A program made the translations under genes and the position numbers. The notes under the pieces are model-generated. The model was not told the origin of the DNA, made no database searches, and saw only the letters and a program-made list of their open reading frames with translations. From the NCBI RefSeq assembly GCF_030272615.1, contig NC_081409.1:878947220-879011219 (forward strand): a stretch of 64,000 nt of DNA, written 5' to 3'. This document shows positions 1 to 9,848 of this stretch, one piece after another (within the stretch, counting starts at the first letter, position 1; each line of letters starts with the position of its first letter). This DNA is from Cryptomeria japonica. Its lineage: Eukaryota; Streptophyta; Pinopsida; Cupressales; Cupressaceae.

Positions 1-356
1 TTCTTGTTGTTACTTGTGTTATATGTGTGAATGACCACATGGTAATGAGGTGGTTGTGACACATTTGGATTAATGCTATTATTTGGAGCAAGTTGTTTTA
101 AAAAATTTAGAATATAACCATGAGGTTGAGGAGGATTTTGAATACATTGAATAATTATAACATGTTTAGTTTGTGGTTGAGGAACACTATAAATATAAAT
201 TATGGTGACTAATATTTGACATGGAGATGTTTTAAGAGTTGTCGAGGATGATTCTATCAAGATGGAGTCATCAAGCACTTCACTTAGCATAGTAAAAACA
301 TCACTACTAGATGACACACCAAATGCATCAAAATTTTGTAGAAAGAGATCCAACAT
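1..356 (-). CDS. Partial open reading frame running off the window edge, unknown
   Basis: Reading the minus strand from an ATG at 354-356 gives 118 codons with no stop up to base 1, so the frame is cut by the window edge. The predicted protein starts MLDLFLQNFDAFGVSSSS. It is rich in Ser, Asn, Gln and Pro, with a hydrophobic stretch (ILVTIIYIY) near residue 60. I do not recognise a family. It lies outside the nested chromovirus, whose target duplication begins at 560, so it belongs to the pre-insertion locus or to another element. A stop-free run of 118 codons in AT-rich DNA is unlikely but not impossible by chance. A fragment of a retroelement ORF is the likeliest alternative. Confidence 0.35.
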   Translation of the reverse strand, partial: MLDLFLQNFDAFGVSSSSDVFTMLSEVLDDSILIESSSTTLKTSPCQILVTIIYIYSVPQPQTKHVIIIQCIQNPPQPHGYILNFLKQLAPNNSINPNVSQPPHYHVVIHTYNTSNNK

Positions 357-564
357 GGTAAAAAAATCCCCCTTTCACCAAAATTGTATAGTTATAAGAG
401 AAGTTTTGTTTATGGTTTGGTTTTTGTTTTTGTTTTCTAATCTAAGAAGGAAAAGTTTGAGTTTTTTCCTCTTTCTAAACTAACATACAACATATACCAC
501 ATATTTAATATAAAATTCTAATGGAAGTAAGTATCTAATGAATTTATAAACTAATTAGATATAT

Positions 565-2311
565 TATCACACCCCACCATGAGGCCCAGAGGAAATAACA
601 ACCAAGAAAATGAAAAATGCGATTTTTTAAAATTTTCACTTATTATAACATTTACAAATGCTAAAGATATAGTTTAACAAATTACATAATGAATCAATTA
701 AAAAATGTCCTCGAGGCCGCATAACGATGTTACACAAGGTTATACATTAAGTAAAATAATTACAAGGAATTGCTATGAATTTCATTACATAAAAGTACAT
801 GGATACAAGATTCTCATTACAATGCTCGAGAATTAACATGAAAATTACATATACAAAATGATAGATCTGCAATATACAAATATCCATAGTCCCATGTAGG
901 GAAATATACATAAATATGGTACATCAATGATAGTCTTTATATCTTCTTCAATCCAACACGAACATGAAGCTGAAAGGGCCAAACTGAATGGGTGAAAAAA
1001 TCCCTCCACCCAACCATGTGGCACCAAAATAGGGCCACCCCCTATGCTAGGAGGTACGAGTCAGACCCACTAGGTGGAAGCAAGATATACAAGGGTGCCA
1101 ACATGACTCGCTGGAGAAACAACATATCCATACTATCAAGGAATCAACAAAACTTAACAAGCTAGAGGCTCACAAGAGAATACCATAGAAGCACATGAAT
1201 AACAACAACACTCCAAAGGCCCACAAAATCCACAAAAAAGGCAACAAGCATGAGAATACAACCACTTCCGAAAAACTCAACAACATATGAAAGAAAAAAG
1301 ATACGGGTTACCACTAGGTTGCAAGGGAGGAGTGTCATCACTAGGATGTCATGGGTTACCCTGATAGATCTTCACTAGGTCCCGACCCCCATCCTGGGTT
1401 ACCCAGGTAACCTCTCCTGGCCCCCAGCCCCCATACATTCACTAGTGGACCACACCAACCTTATGAGGTGACAAGGTTGGTGGAAGCCATTCTAGGCCCT
1501 TCTCAACCTAGCCTCAAACCTGTACGAGCATTTGTGGGAAAGGAGGCAATATAATTTATCTTGATTAGTGTGATCTAACTACCCACCCAAGTTTATTAGT
1601 TAAGTTATCACTTGTTTACTAAACTTCCATTGGGTTACCCTGGTGACCACTTTGGGTCCCGACACCCAATAGAAGCCACTCCCCTTACTTGCACCTATGA
1701 TTCACAATAAACTCAAGGCCATGACATCTAAGGTGACAGGACTCCAACCATAACACAACTTAATTCACATGCTAGAAAAGATCCCAAAAACCAAAAGTAA
1801 ACCGTATATTAAAGCCAACAATGAAGACTCGGCTATCAGGGTAGCTTAGCAAGATGCCAATCTTCTACATACAAGGATGAGGAGTAAACTTGTGCTAAAG
1901 AAATCTAACATTGACCAAGCCTCAGATGGTTAAACACAATTTTAACAACATAATCGAGTACTCAATTACATTGGACAATGTAGACAATAACCATGCTCTC
2001 GCACAAGAGCAATTATACTAAAAAATCAATATAACAACCAAACTACATTAGCAATATGTTTCCAAAATTTATTTAAATTCCTTGATCCATAATTACACAT
2101 TAAAACTCACTTTAGTATGATTAAATCTTTGCAATAATGAAGTACATTATTACCAATTCTCATTTCAAGTCTAAATCTATAACAATAAATTAGAGCCCAA
2201 AAATAAATCCATTTTATTTCTACAATCATATTATGACTTAAAATACAACTTTATATATCCGCTTAATTCTAGTATAGAAACATGATTGAAAAAACCTACA
2301 CACAAACACAC
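565..2311 (-). repeat. 3' LTR of the minus-strand chromovirus, outer piece
   Basis: This stretch aligns with the 5' LTR pieces at 22943-23552, 33708-34341 and 41165-41680 over its whole length. Shared landmarks are the start (CACC-ACCATGAGGCCC), the block of CTAGGTTGCAAGGGAGGAG near 1315 and 33864, and the GGCTATCAGGGTAG block near 1830 and 41200. The end that should be TG (plus strand, 565-566) reads TA, a G-to-A change compared with TGTCAC at 22943. The copy stops in a CA repeat at 2312, where a 15.6 kb block interrupts it. It resumes at about 17955. Confidence 0.8.
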
Positions 2312-2312
2312 A

Positions 2313-2380
<68 letters not shown>
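2312..2380. repeat. (CA)n microsatellite
   Basis: About 34 CA dinucleotides with one interruption by AGA. It marks the place where the outer LTR copy is interrupted. The undisturbed 5' LTR has only a short CACACACA at the same place (about 41668), so the repeat expanded at or after the insertion. The apparent Cys-Val repeat ORF over it is an artefact. Confidence 0.9.
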
Positions 2381-2383
<3 letters not shown>

Positions 2384-3104
2384 TATGGTGGGGAAAACGC
2401 GAGACTTGGTGACTAGGACCTAATCCCACTTTAGCCAACACATTGGGAATACGAAAGAGCCTAGGGAGATATCTCACTTTGGCTACTTATTGTGCGAAAG
2501 AGAGAGCCAAGGATTATCTCTTAGGGTTTCCATTCCTCTTGCTGTAAATGAATGAAAGATGTGAAAGATTGATCAAATATACTAGGAGATGAATAATGAA
2601 GCATACATAAACATAAATTACACAAACTTACAGATCTGAAACTGAGATACTGAAAGCAGAGAAGGGGTAAGAATTTGGAGGTGTACCTAATGCCGAAAAT
2701 GAGCCAAACTGACTAGGACCAAGTTTCCACACCCCTTTCCTTGATGATTTGATAGAGAGCTACAACTGAAGGGCTGAAAACCTGAGATCTAGAGCTTCTA
2801 GCCTGCCAAAAATCATTGAAATTAAGGGGGACCATGGCACCATTCCCCTATTTTGGGTAGGACTAGTGTGTCACACCCCTGTCCTTGATGGATTTAGGGT
2901 AGTTTGAGGCCTTGGAACTATCCTTGTGTCTTTTGTTGATCCGAGATGCCTTTCGAGTATCTATTTTTGCACTTGCAACTAAAAAGAGAGGGTTTGAGTG
3001 GCTATGTAGGGTTTTTCCTTAGTCAAACCCCTGTGTTGGTGATTTCCACCTCAAAAAATAGTTGATTTGTATAGTAAAATAATATGCGCAGGAATCTTGT
3101 GTGT
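2381..3104. other. Unassigned repeat segment, left half of the block holding the SIRE-type element
   Basis: Noncoding AT-rich DNA between the CA repeat and the target duplication GTGCA at 3105-3109. It and 17014-17954 are the two halves of one sequence split by the copia insertion. The phrase 'ttgatg-attt' with 'cacacccctttccttgatg' near 2730 recurs near 2870 as 'cacacccctgtccttgatgg', suggesting internal repetition. I could not find paired LTRs, an ORF or a PBS. A solo LTR or other noncoding transposon is the likeliest identity. Confidence 0.4.
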
Positions 3105-3109
3105 GTGCA

Positions 3110-4151
3110 TGTTAGGTCTTAGAGACAACTAAGAGGGGGGGGGGGGGTGAATCAGTTGTCCAATAAATTCAACCAAAATTAACTTAACCAAAACTTAATG
3201 CTTAATACTGGTAAACCAAACTTTATGGCGGTAGACAGTTTTATCAATTAGTTGCAGTATCGGTAAAGATTAATGCATGACACAAAAAGACAATAACATC
3301 CACAACACATAACACAAATATTTGTATGTGGAAACCCTGTAAGGGGAAAAACCACGGTGGGAAGCCTTACCCACAATCAAATGATACTACTGTAGATAGT
3401 ATGTGTGTACAATATGGAGTCTACACATGCAAGAAGGGCAACTGCCTAGAGCTCACTGCTCAATCACAAAATGAGAGTCACACTGACTACAATTGGATGG
3501 TTAGATCTAATGATAATGTATTGCATAAAATAGCATCCTCATATGTTGGATTCAATACCGGTTTAGTTCTGATTGCCTTCACAAAACCTTCCTTCAACCT
3601 TCAAATGATGTCTACATGTATAGCTCTACTTATTTTCGCATATACCTTATTACAATTCTTTTTCCTAATCGCATATCAATCTCACAAATGAGATCTTAAA
3701 TTTATACCATAACCTAAGATCAATTGAATAGGTCGACTCACTAAAAGATATTACAATAAAATCAATTACAAATAAATTGATATCTGATGCATGATGTCAG
3801 CTTAATGCATTTACAATAATAATAAATCATCTCCATAACGTGTCGTGCTGATCTGGAATAGATGTGCCTGTTAGAGCATAACCTAGACCTATTTTTTGGT
3901 AACAACAAATATGCGAACCCGAATAACCAAATCGCCAAAACCAAGTGATCAAATGATGTCTTCGACATAACCAAGTAGTATCAAAGTCATTCCAAGTGCC
4001 GGTGAACAATATAATCTGCCGGTGACTATGCATAAGTCTCTGACTTGCCGGTGAACATAACAAATATCTCCAAGTGCTGATAAGTATTGACAAGTGATGA
4101 CAGGTGTTGACAGCAATGACAAAACCATATCAACATATCCAAAATACCAAC
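3110..4151 (-). repeat. 3' LTR of the SIRE-like element
   Basis: A 1042-bp LTR matching 15954-17008. In sense orientation it opens TGTTGGTATTTTGGATATG and closes with a C tract (13 C, complement of 3135-3147) followed by TAACA. A block GGAAAAACCACGGTGGGA near 3345 is shared with LTRs of other families in this window. Near the sense 5' end the motif GTGCCGGTGAACA is repeated three times (about 3998-4056). An apparent 121-codon ORF at 3326-3691 is LTR sequence that recurs, altered, in the other LTR and is not taken as a gene. Confidence 0.88.
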
Positions 4152-4440
4152 AATCTCCCCCTTTGGCATTGATGGCAACACAAGATGGAAAAACCATCAA
4201 AGTGCCAAAACAGAAATGCCAAAAACCAAAAATCTCTAAAAATGAAAATACAGATACAGAGAGTAATCAGTCTCTCCAACAATCTCTCCCCAAATTAACA
4301 ATCTCTCCCCCAAGGGATAATGTATGTGTTTTTCCATATCAATCTCTCCCCCTTTGACATCAAATGCTAAAGCAATAGAAAAACTAGATTCAAATACAAA
4401 ATACTAACTCATTCAATATACCAACTGCTCCCCCTGAGAA
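4152..4440 (-). promoter_or_regulatory. Polypurine tract and four further purine-tract copies
   Basis: Directly inside the 3' LTR the minus strand reads GCCAAAGGGGGAGAT then TGTTGG, a classical polypurine tract that would prime plus-strand DNA synthesis. Four more tracts of the form GGGGAGAGATTG or similar occur at about 4278-4290, 4303-4316, 4343-4354 and 4428-4436. The rest up to the RNase H stop is noncoding. The first 37 or so bases from the LTR end inward match the same place in the element at 34342-41159. Confidence 0.7.
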
Positions 4441-4514
4441 GTAGCTCTCCTCATCAAAGCCGGAATAAAAGATTTCTCTATTAATTCTGTCGGTTGATGA
4501 CAAACATCAACTGT

Positions 4515-6173
4515 CTAAGTCTCTAGCGGTGGGGGTAGGACTCCAAGTTGCTCTCTGAGATACTCAAAAGTTTCCTTAGGCAAAGACTTTGTAAAAATAT
4601 CTGCAATCTGCTCTTTAGTATTCACATAAACCAATTTCACTTCTTTTGCTTCAATATTCTCTTTTAGAAAATTGAATTTGATAGAAACATGTTTAGTCTT
4701 AGAGTGAAATACCCGGTTATTTGATATATTAATTACTGCCATATTGTCACAGTAAATAGTTATAGGTTCCTTGCATTTTACCTTTATGTCCTTCAATATT
4801 TTCTTGATCCATAATACCTGTGTACAATTAGTTGTTGCTTCAACATATTCTGATTATGTTGTTGATAGACTTGTACAACTTTGTTTCTTGTTCAACCATG
4901 AAATTAGTTTGCTACCAAGAAAAAATGCTCCGCCGATGGTGCTTTTTCTGTCATCCACATCTCTTGCCCAATTAGCATCTGTGTATGCACATAAGTCAAA
5001 ATTTTTATCTCTAGGATACCATAAATCAAGATTTGTAGTGCTTTGTAGGTACCGAAAAATCCTTTTCACTACTGATTCATGATTTTCTTTAGGATTACTC
5101 TGAAATCTTGAAACAATACATACTGCATCCATTATATCAGGTCTTGTTTGTGTCAAATATAGTAAACCTCCTATCATAGACTTGTATCTAGCCGGATTAA
5201 TAGGTGTTGATTCATCCTTCAAAGACAATTTATCAATTGTAGTCATAGGTGTGTTTACCGGTTTACAATTTTCCATGCCAAATTTCTTTAGTAATTCCTT
5301 CAAGTACTTAGATTGACATAGGAATATACCTTTATCAGTCTGTGAAATCTGCAATCCTAAAAATAATTTTATCTCTCCAATCATAGACATTTCAAATTCT
5401 TGTTGCATTTTGTTAGAAAAGTCTTTACACAATCTATCTTCTCCTCCAAAGATTATATCATCAACAAAAAATTCAATAACCAAGATGTAATCATTAGTCA
5501 CTTTGTAGTATATATTGATGTCAGCATTACCTTTAGTGTATCCAAGCTTCAAGAGATATTTGTCCAATCTAGCATACCAAGCTCTAGGAGCTTGCTTTAG
5601 TCCATATAAAGCTTTCCTTAACCTGCAAACCATATCCTTGCTATTTGTCAAAGAAAATCCATCAGGTTGTTCAATATAAACTTCTTCTTCAAGATCTCCA
5701 TTCAGAAATGCACATTTAACATCCATTTGATATACTTTATAGTTCTTGTGTGCTGCAAAAGCCAATAAAAGTTTGACTGCCTCAATTCTAGCTACCAGTA
5801 CAAAGGTTTCATTGTAATCAATTTCTTCTTTCTGTGAATATCCTTTACACACTAATATTGCTTTGTTTCTGATCACCTTACCATCTTCATTAAGTTTATT
5901 TTTGAAAACCCATTTAGTTCCAATTACATTTTTGTCTTTAGGCCGAGGAACTAATGACCAAGTGTTATTCCTTTCAATTTGTTCTAATTCATCTTCCATA
6001 GCTTTAATCCAATATTTATATTCACATGCCTCATTAATTGATGTAGGTTCAATTTGAGAAATAAGACATACCTCTTCATTTGCCAATCTTCCTCTAGTCA
6101 TAACTCCTTGAAATTTGTTTCCAATTATCTGATCTTCAGAATGATTCAATCTTACATACCGGGGTGTTTTCAC
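4515..6173 (-). pseudogene. Copia reverse transcriptase and RNase H, broken
   Basis: The minus-strand frame from 6173 runs 439 codons to a stop and continues in the same frame to 4515 with one stop near 4854. It carries the copia RT: KWVFKNKLNEDG, MDVKCAFLNGDLEEEVY (first catalytic Asp), LYGLKQAPRAWY, and FVDDIIFG with both Asp of the active pair. RNase H follows with YTDANWA and IYCDNMAVINISNN. The stop falls at the TTEAEY motif of RNase H, where the glutamate codon is lost. The C-terminus DIFTKSLPKETFEYLREQLGV is typical of copia polyproteins. It is continuous in order with integrase at 6237-7274, and its real start is inside the polyprotein, not at 6173. Confidence 0.85.
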
Positions 6174-6236
6174 TTACTGCTGTTCTTCAGTGATTGTTGA
6201 ATCCTCAAATGATGCCAGTGCAACTGGATCACCATT

Positions 6237-7274
6237 CTATATCGGTGTATTCACAGTAGGTTCATTTGTGATTATCTCTATTGCCGGTTTAGAGTCTGTG
6301 TAACTTGAATTTCCTCTGAATTGTTCATCAATCTTCACATTTGCACTCTCAACAATTTTCTGCAATCTCTTGTTAAAACATGTATATGCCTTTCTCTTAG
6401 ATGAATAACCAAGAAATATTCCTTCATCACTTCTAGGATCAAATTTTCCAATATACTCATCTCTTCTAATGTAACATTTACTTCCAGATATTCTGAAATA
6501 TTTAAGAGTATGAGTATTACCAAACCATAGTTCATGAGGGGTTTTATCGGTTTCACCTTTGATGTGAACTCTGTTAAATATGTAAACTGTTGTATTAACC
6601 GCTTTTCTCCAGTATATATGAGGTAGATTTGCTTCTAATATCATACTTATGGCTGCATCCAAGATAGTTCTATTTTTCCTTTCCACAACTCCATTCTGCT
6701 GGGGTGTCCAGGGTGCTGATAACTGTCTTCTGATCCCATTCACTTCACATAATGTATTAAATTCCTTAGATGTGAATTCACCTCCTTGATATGATCTTAG
6801 ACATTTGATTTTCTTGCCGGTTTCATTTTCTACCATCACCTTGAATAGTTTGAATTTCCCAAATGCTTCAGATTTTTCCCTAATAAAAGTAACCTAACAC
6901 ATTCTAGAAAAGTCATCAATGATTAGCATAAAATATCTATCTCCTTGTATACTTCTAGTTCTTGCTGGACCACATAAATGAGTATGAATTAAATCAAGAA
7001 GACTGTTACAATTCTCTAGAATACTCTTGAAAGTTGCTCTAACTTGCTTTCCAAGTTGACATTCCTTACATACTGGATTGTGAGGTTTAACAATCTTAGG
7101 TAAATCTCTTACTTCCTTAGTTGTATTGATTTTCATAATATAATCAAAATTTACATGACAAAGTCTCTTATTCCATAACCAACTTTCATCAAAATGTGCA
7201 ATCAAACATGCTTTCTCATTGTTCTTCAAGTGAAAGAGATTACCTCTAGTCTGATTACCAATTGCAATTTCCAA
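6237..7274 (-). pseudogene. Copia integrase, catalytic residues mutated
   Basis: Two adjoining minus-strand reading frames hold the GAG-pre-integrase zinc region (LWNKRLCHVN, then CKECQLGKQ) and the integrase core. The core would join element DNA to the chromosome. The first catalytic Asp is His here (LIHTHLCGP, family LIHTDLCGP). The second is Tyr (LRSYQGGEF, family LRSD-GGEF). The Glu is present (NGVVERKNR). A TAG near 6895 interrupts the frame where Trp is expected. The downstream part runs through the C-terminal region (RISGSKCYIRRDEYIGKFDPRSDEGIFLGYS). Confidence 0.85.
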
Positions 7275-7295
7275 ACCGATTCTATTTAAGATTTT

Positions 7296-7580
7296 TCATT
7301 TACCATTCTTGAATTGTAACTGAAATCCTTTCTCAACTAATTGACTAACACTCAAAAGATTATGTTTCAAACCTTCAACATAGTAAACATTATCAGTATT
7401 GTGCTTACCATCAAAAGACATAGTACCTTTTCCTTTGATCAAACAAGCTTTATCATCTCCAAATCTTACTAAACCTCTATTGTAATCCTGAAAGGTTAAC
7501 AATTTACTCTTATCACTGGTCATATGATGTGAACATCCTGAATCAATGATCCATTCATCCTTATCTTCAATTTTAGTTGC
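7296..7580 (-). pseudogene. Copia aspartic protease region
   Basis: The minus strand around 7530-7560 encodes DEWIIDSGCSHHMTSD, the copia retropepsin active site (D-S-G). It continues through YYVEGLKHNLLSVSQLVEKGF, the normal C-terminal half of the domain. The protease would cut the polyprotein. The active-site residues are intact, but the frame breaks after LQFKNGK (a TGA near 7293) and before the integrase zinc region. Confidence 0.75.
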
Positions 7581-7739
7581 TAGGGCCTGCTCTACCGGTT
7601 GAGCAGTAGGTGCCAGTTGATCTTTTGTTATAGCAACAAAAGCCCATCCATTGTCTGCCGGATCCTCATCAGAATCATCAGTAACTCCTTCCTCAGCATA
7701 ATAACAAGATTTGTCTCTATTCTTCTTAAACTTGTATTT

Positions 7740-8143
7740 CTAATAATTAGGGTTAGGCTTATATGTTCTTTTTGCTTCTTCCCTTAATGTAGCATGTCTA
7801 TCAAGGCATCTAGAAGCCACGTGACCAATCTTATTATAGTTAAAACATTTAAAGGGTGCTTTACCTTCATACTTACTTCCAATTGGACCTTTAGGCATTT
7901 TCCTTGCAAATAGTGCTTCAAGTTGTTCATTTTCTCTCCTGCTTTCTTCAAGTTCACTTACATAGAAGGCTTTCCAATCAGATTTATCAGATAATAATGA
8001 TGATGATGCCTTGAAAGCTAGATCTGTCTTAATAGTAGTAACAGGACCAAATTCCTCAAGTTCAAAAGATGAAAGTTTTCCAACCAAGGTGTCTCTAGAT
8101 ACTGATGCATTAGGCATTGTTCTCAGTTCATTTATAGGAGTAA
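7740..8143 (-). pseudogene. Copia gag, C-terminal part with degraded zinc knuckle
   Basis: The frame reads VTPINELRTMPNASVSRDTLVGKL and runs to a zinc-knuckle site, CFNYNKIGHVASRC. The second Cys of the CX2CX4HX4C pattern is Tyr, so zinc binding is probably lost. It is the continuation of the N-terminal gag at 15391-15896. The solo LTR and Tork element were inserted between them, with the duplication CTTTC at 8144-8148 and 15386-15390. A stop at about 7740 separates it from protease. Confidence 0.8.
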
Positions 8144-8830
8144 CTTTCTGTAGCGTCCTAAAATTGTGACACTTGCAATTTTGACTGCATTTCGGTCTTC
8201 ACGATGGCGACGCAACACACAACCTGAATGGAGACCCCGAAACTTGCTCACGATACCAAAAACTGCATTTTTCAAGTACCCTGGCCTGAACCTCCTTGCA
8301 CCCTGATGTCTCGGGAGGTGGGACCAGAGCGCCCAATGCCCTGGTCCCTGGGTCCTATTTTGGGCCCGGTCTCCTAAGGGGTCTCGGGTCTTTTTGTTTG
8401 CAATTTGGAAATTAACTTTCCTGGTCGGCCTAAGGTCGGGAAAATCAGTCTATCAGCCTAAATGACAAGTATATAAACTACATTTTTCTCTCTCATTTAG
8501 GGATAACACATACATGACGGAAAAAAGCGTGGAAACTATACTCAAGCATTCAAGCATTCAAGCATTCCTTCAAGCAATTGATCATTTCAAGTCTCCATTC
8601 AAGGCTAAGTGTTGCATTCAAGACAAGGATTCAACCATTGAAGAGGAGATCACATACTACATGCTACATACAACATACAAACATACAACAAACAACAACA
8701 TCTAAACCTTCACACATAAGGATACAAACATCCTTAGAACAAGGTATTAGTACTTGTTTTACAGTCATTTACATTTACAGCTCTTGCTCATTTCTTGGTT
8801 AATTCCAAAATCGGGGTTTGACCTAAAGGC

Positions 8831-9724
8831 TGTTGGGAAAAATGGTGTCTCAACCTTGCATTTATGTGAGGTTACTATTTATAGTAAGTTTTCATTTGAG
8901 CACGAAATGGTGCGAAACTCTCCCTGAAGCTTCTGGTTGGTTAGATAAGTATTTCGGTAAAGTTGCGTCGCAAGGTCACAGCTAGTTTTGAAGATATTAA
9001 AGTTTTCATCTTGGAGGGGTGCAATAAAATGTTTAAACTTAATTTTGGGGACTTTAGAGGCTCTTAAATTCCTTGAAAAGTTTCCGTAGCTGGCGAAGCA
9101 GGTTACGAGGTGATAGAGCACTTCGCGAGCTTTCCGGCGCTTCAAACGGTTCGTCAATCGGACACCCGGTTCTCAAGTTATGGCCTCCGGAAGTTTGTAC
9201 TCCTGAAATAGGAAAAATAATTTGTATCGAATACATAAATGAGCTGTAAAAGGGAGCGACACGTGTTGATGTGTGCTTTAACATGTCATAGGGCATCTAG
9301 AAGGGAGATAAGGTTGGCTACACCTTATTGGGTGGTTTTAGCCCATGGTTTTGTAATACCGTTTGACGGTTTCTTGTATTGTATCTCCTATTTATGAGGT
9401 GTGTGAGATAGAGGTTGTGTGTAAGAGTCTTATGGCTATTGAGTTGCCTCTGAATCTCTGATTAGTGCTACTCCTGTGAAGAGCTTGCTCTGCAAGTATT
9501 TTGTAATCTATTTTTGATTGCTGAATAAAATATTGAGCTGCTTTTGGAGGGTGGGGTTTTTCTCCCGAAAGGGTTTTCCCCACGTAAATCATTGTGTTGT
9601 GGTATGAATGCTATTATATCTATTTCTATTTTCTGTAACTGTTGTAATGATCTGAAAAAGTTTTGCATTACTCTCCTCTCAAGGTTAGTGTAGGAAGTTG
9701 TTTCCGCTACTTAACTTCCTTACA
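8831..9724 (+). repeat. 5' LTR of the Tork element
   Basis: 894 bp, TGTTGGG to CTTACA. An AATAAA polyadenylation-type hexamer is at 9524-9529. Eight of the 16 differences from the 3' LTR cluster in about 50 bp near 9060-9110; the rest are scattered single substitutions. Two shadow ORFs on the minus strand of each LTR copy are not genes. Confidence 0.93.
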
Positions 9725-9726
9725 AG

Positions 9727-9744
9727 TGGTATCAGAGCCTGATC
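9727..9744 (+). other. Primer-binding site, initiator tRNA-Met type
   Basis: TGGTATCAGAGCCTG begins two bases after the LTR end. TGGTATCAGAGC is the standard plant copia PBS complementary to the 3' end of initiator tRNA-Met. Confidence 0.92.
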
Positions 9745-9848
9745 ACCTTTGGTTTCAATTGTGGGCAGTTGGGTTTTTTGAACTAATCCAGATTTGAGTG
9801 GGAGCTTGTGCAGAAAACACTTTTTGATCTTGTTGCAGGAATTTTCAG

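Noticed and set aside
2238-2477. Cys-Val repeat ORF
   Set aside because: Artefact of a (CA)n tract.
3326-3691. 121-codon ORF with hydrophobic C-terminus
   Set aside because: It lies inside an LTR; the other LTR copy (16243-16533) has it shortened and altered, so it is LTR sequence.
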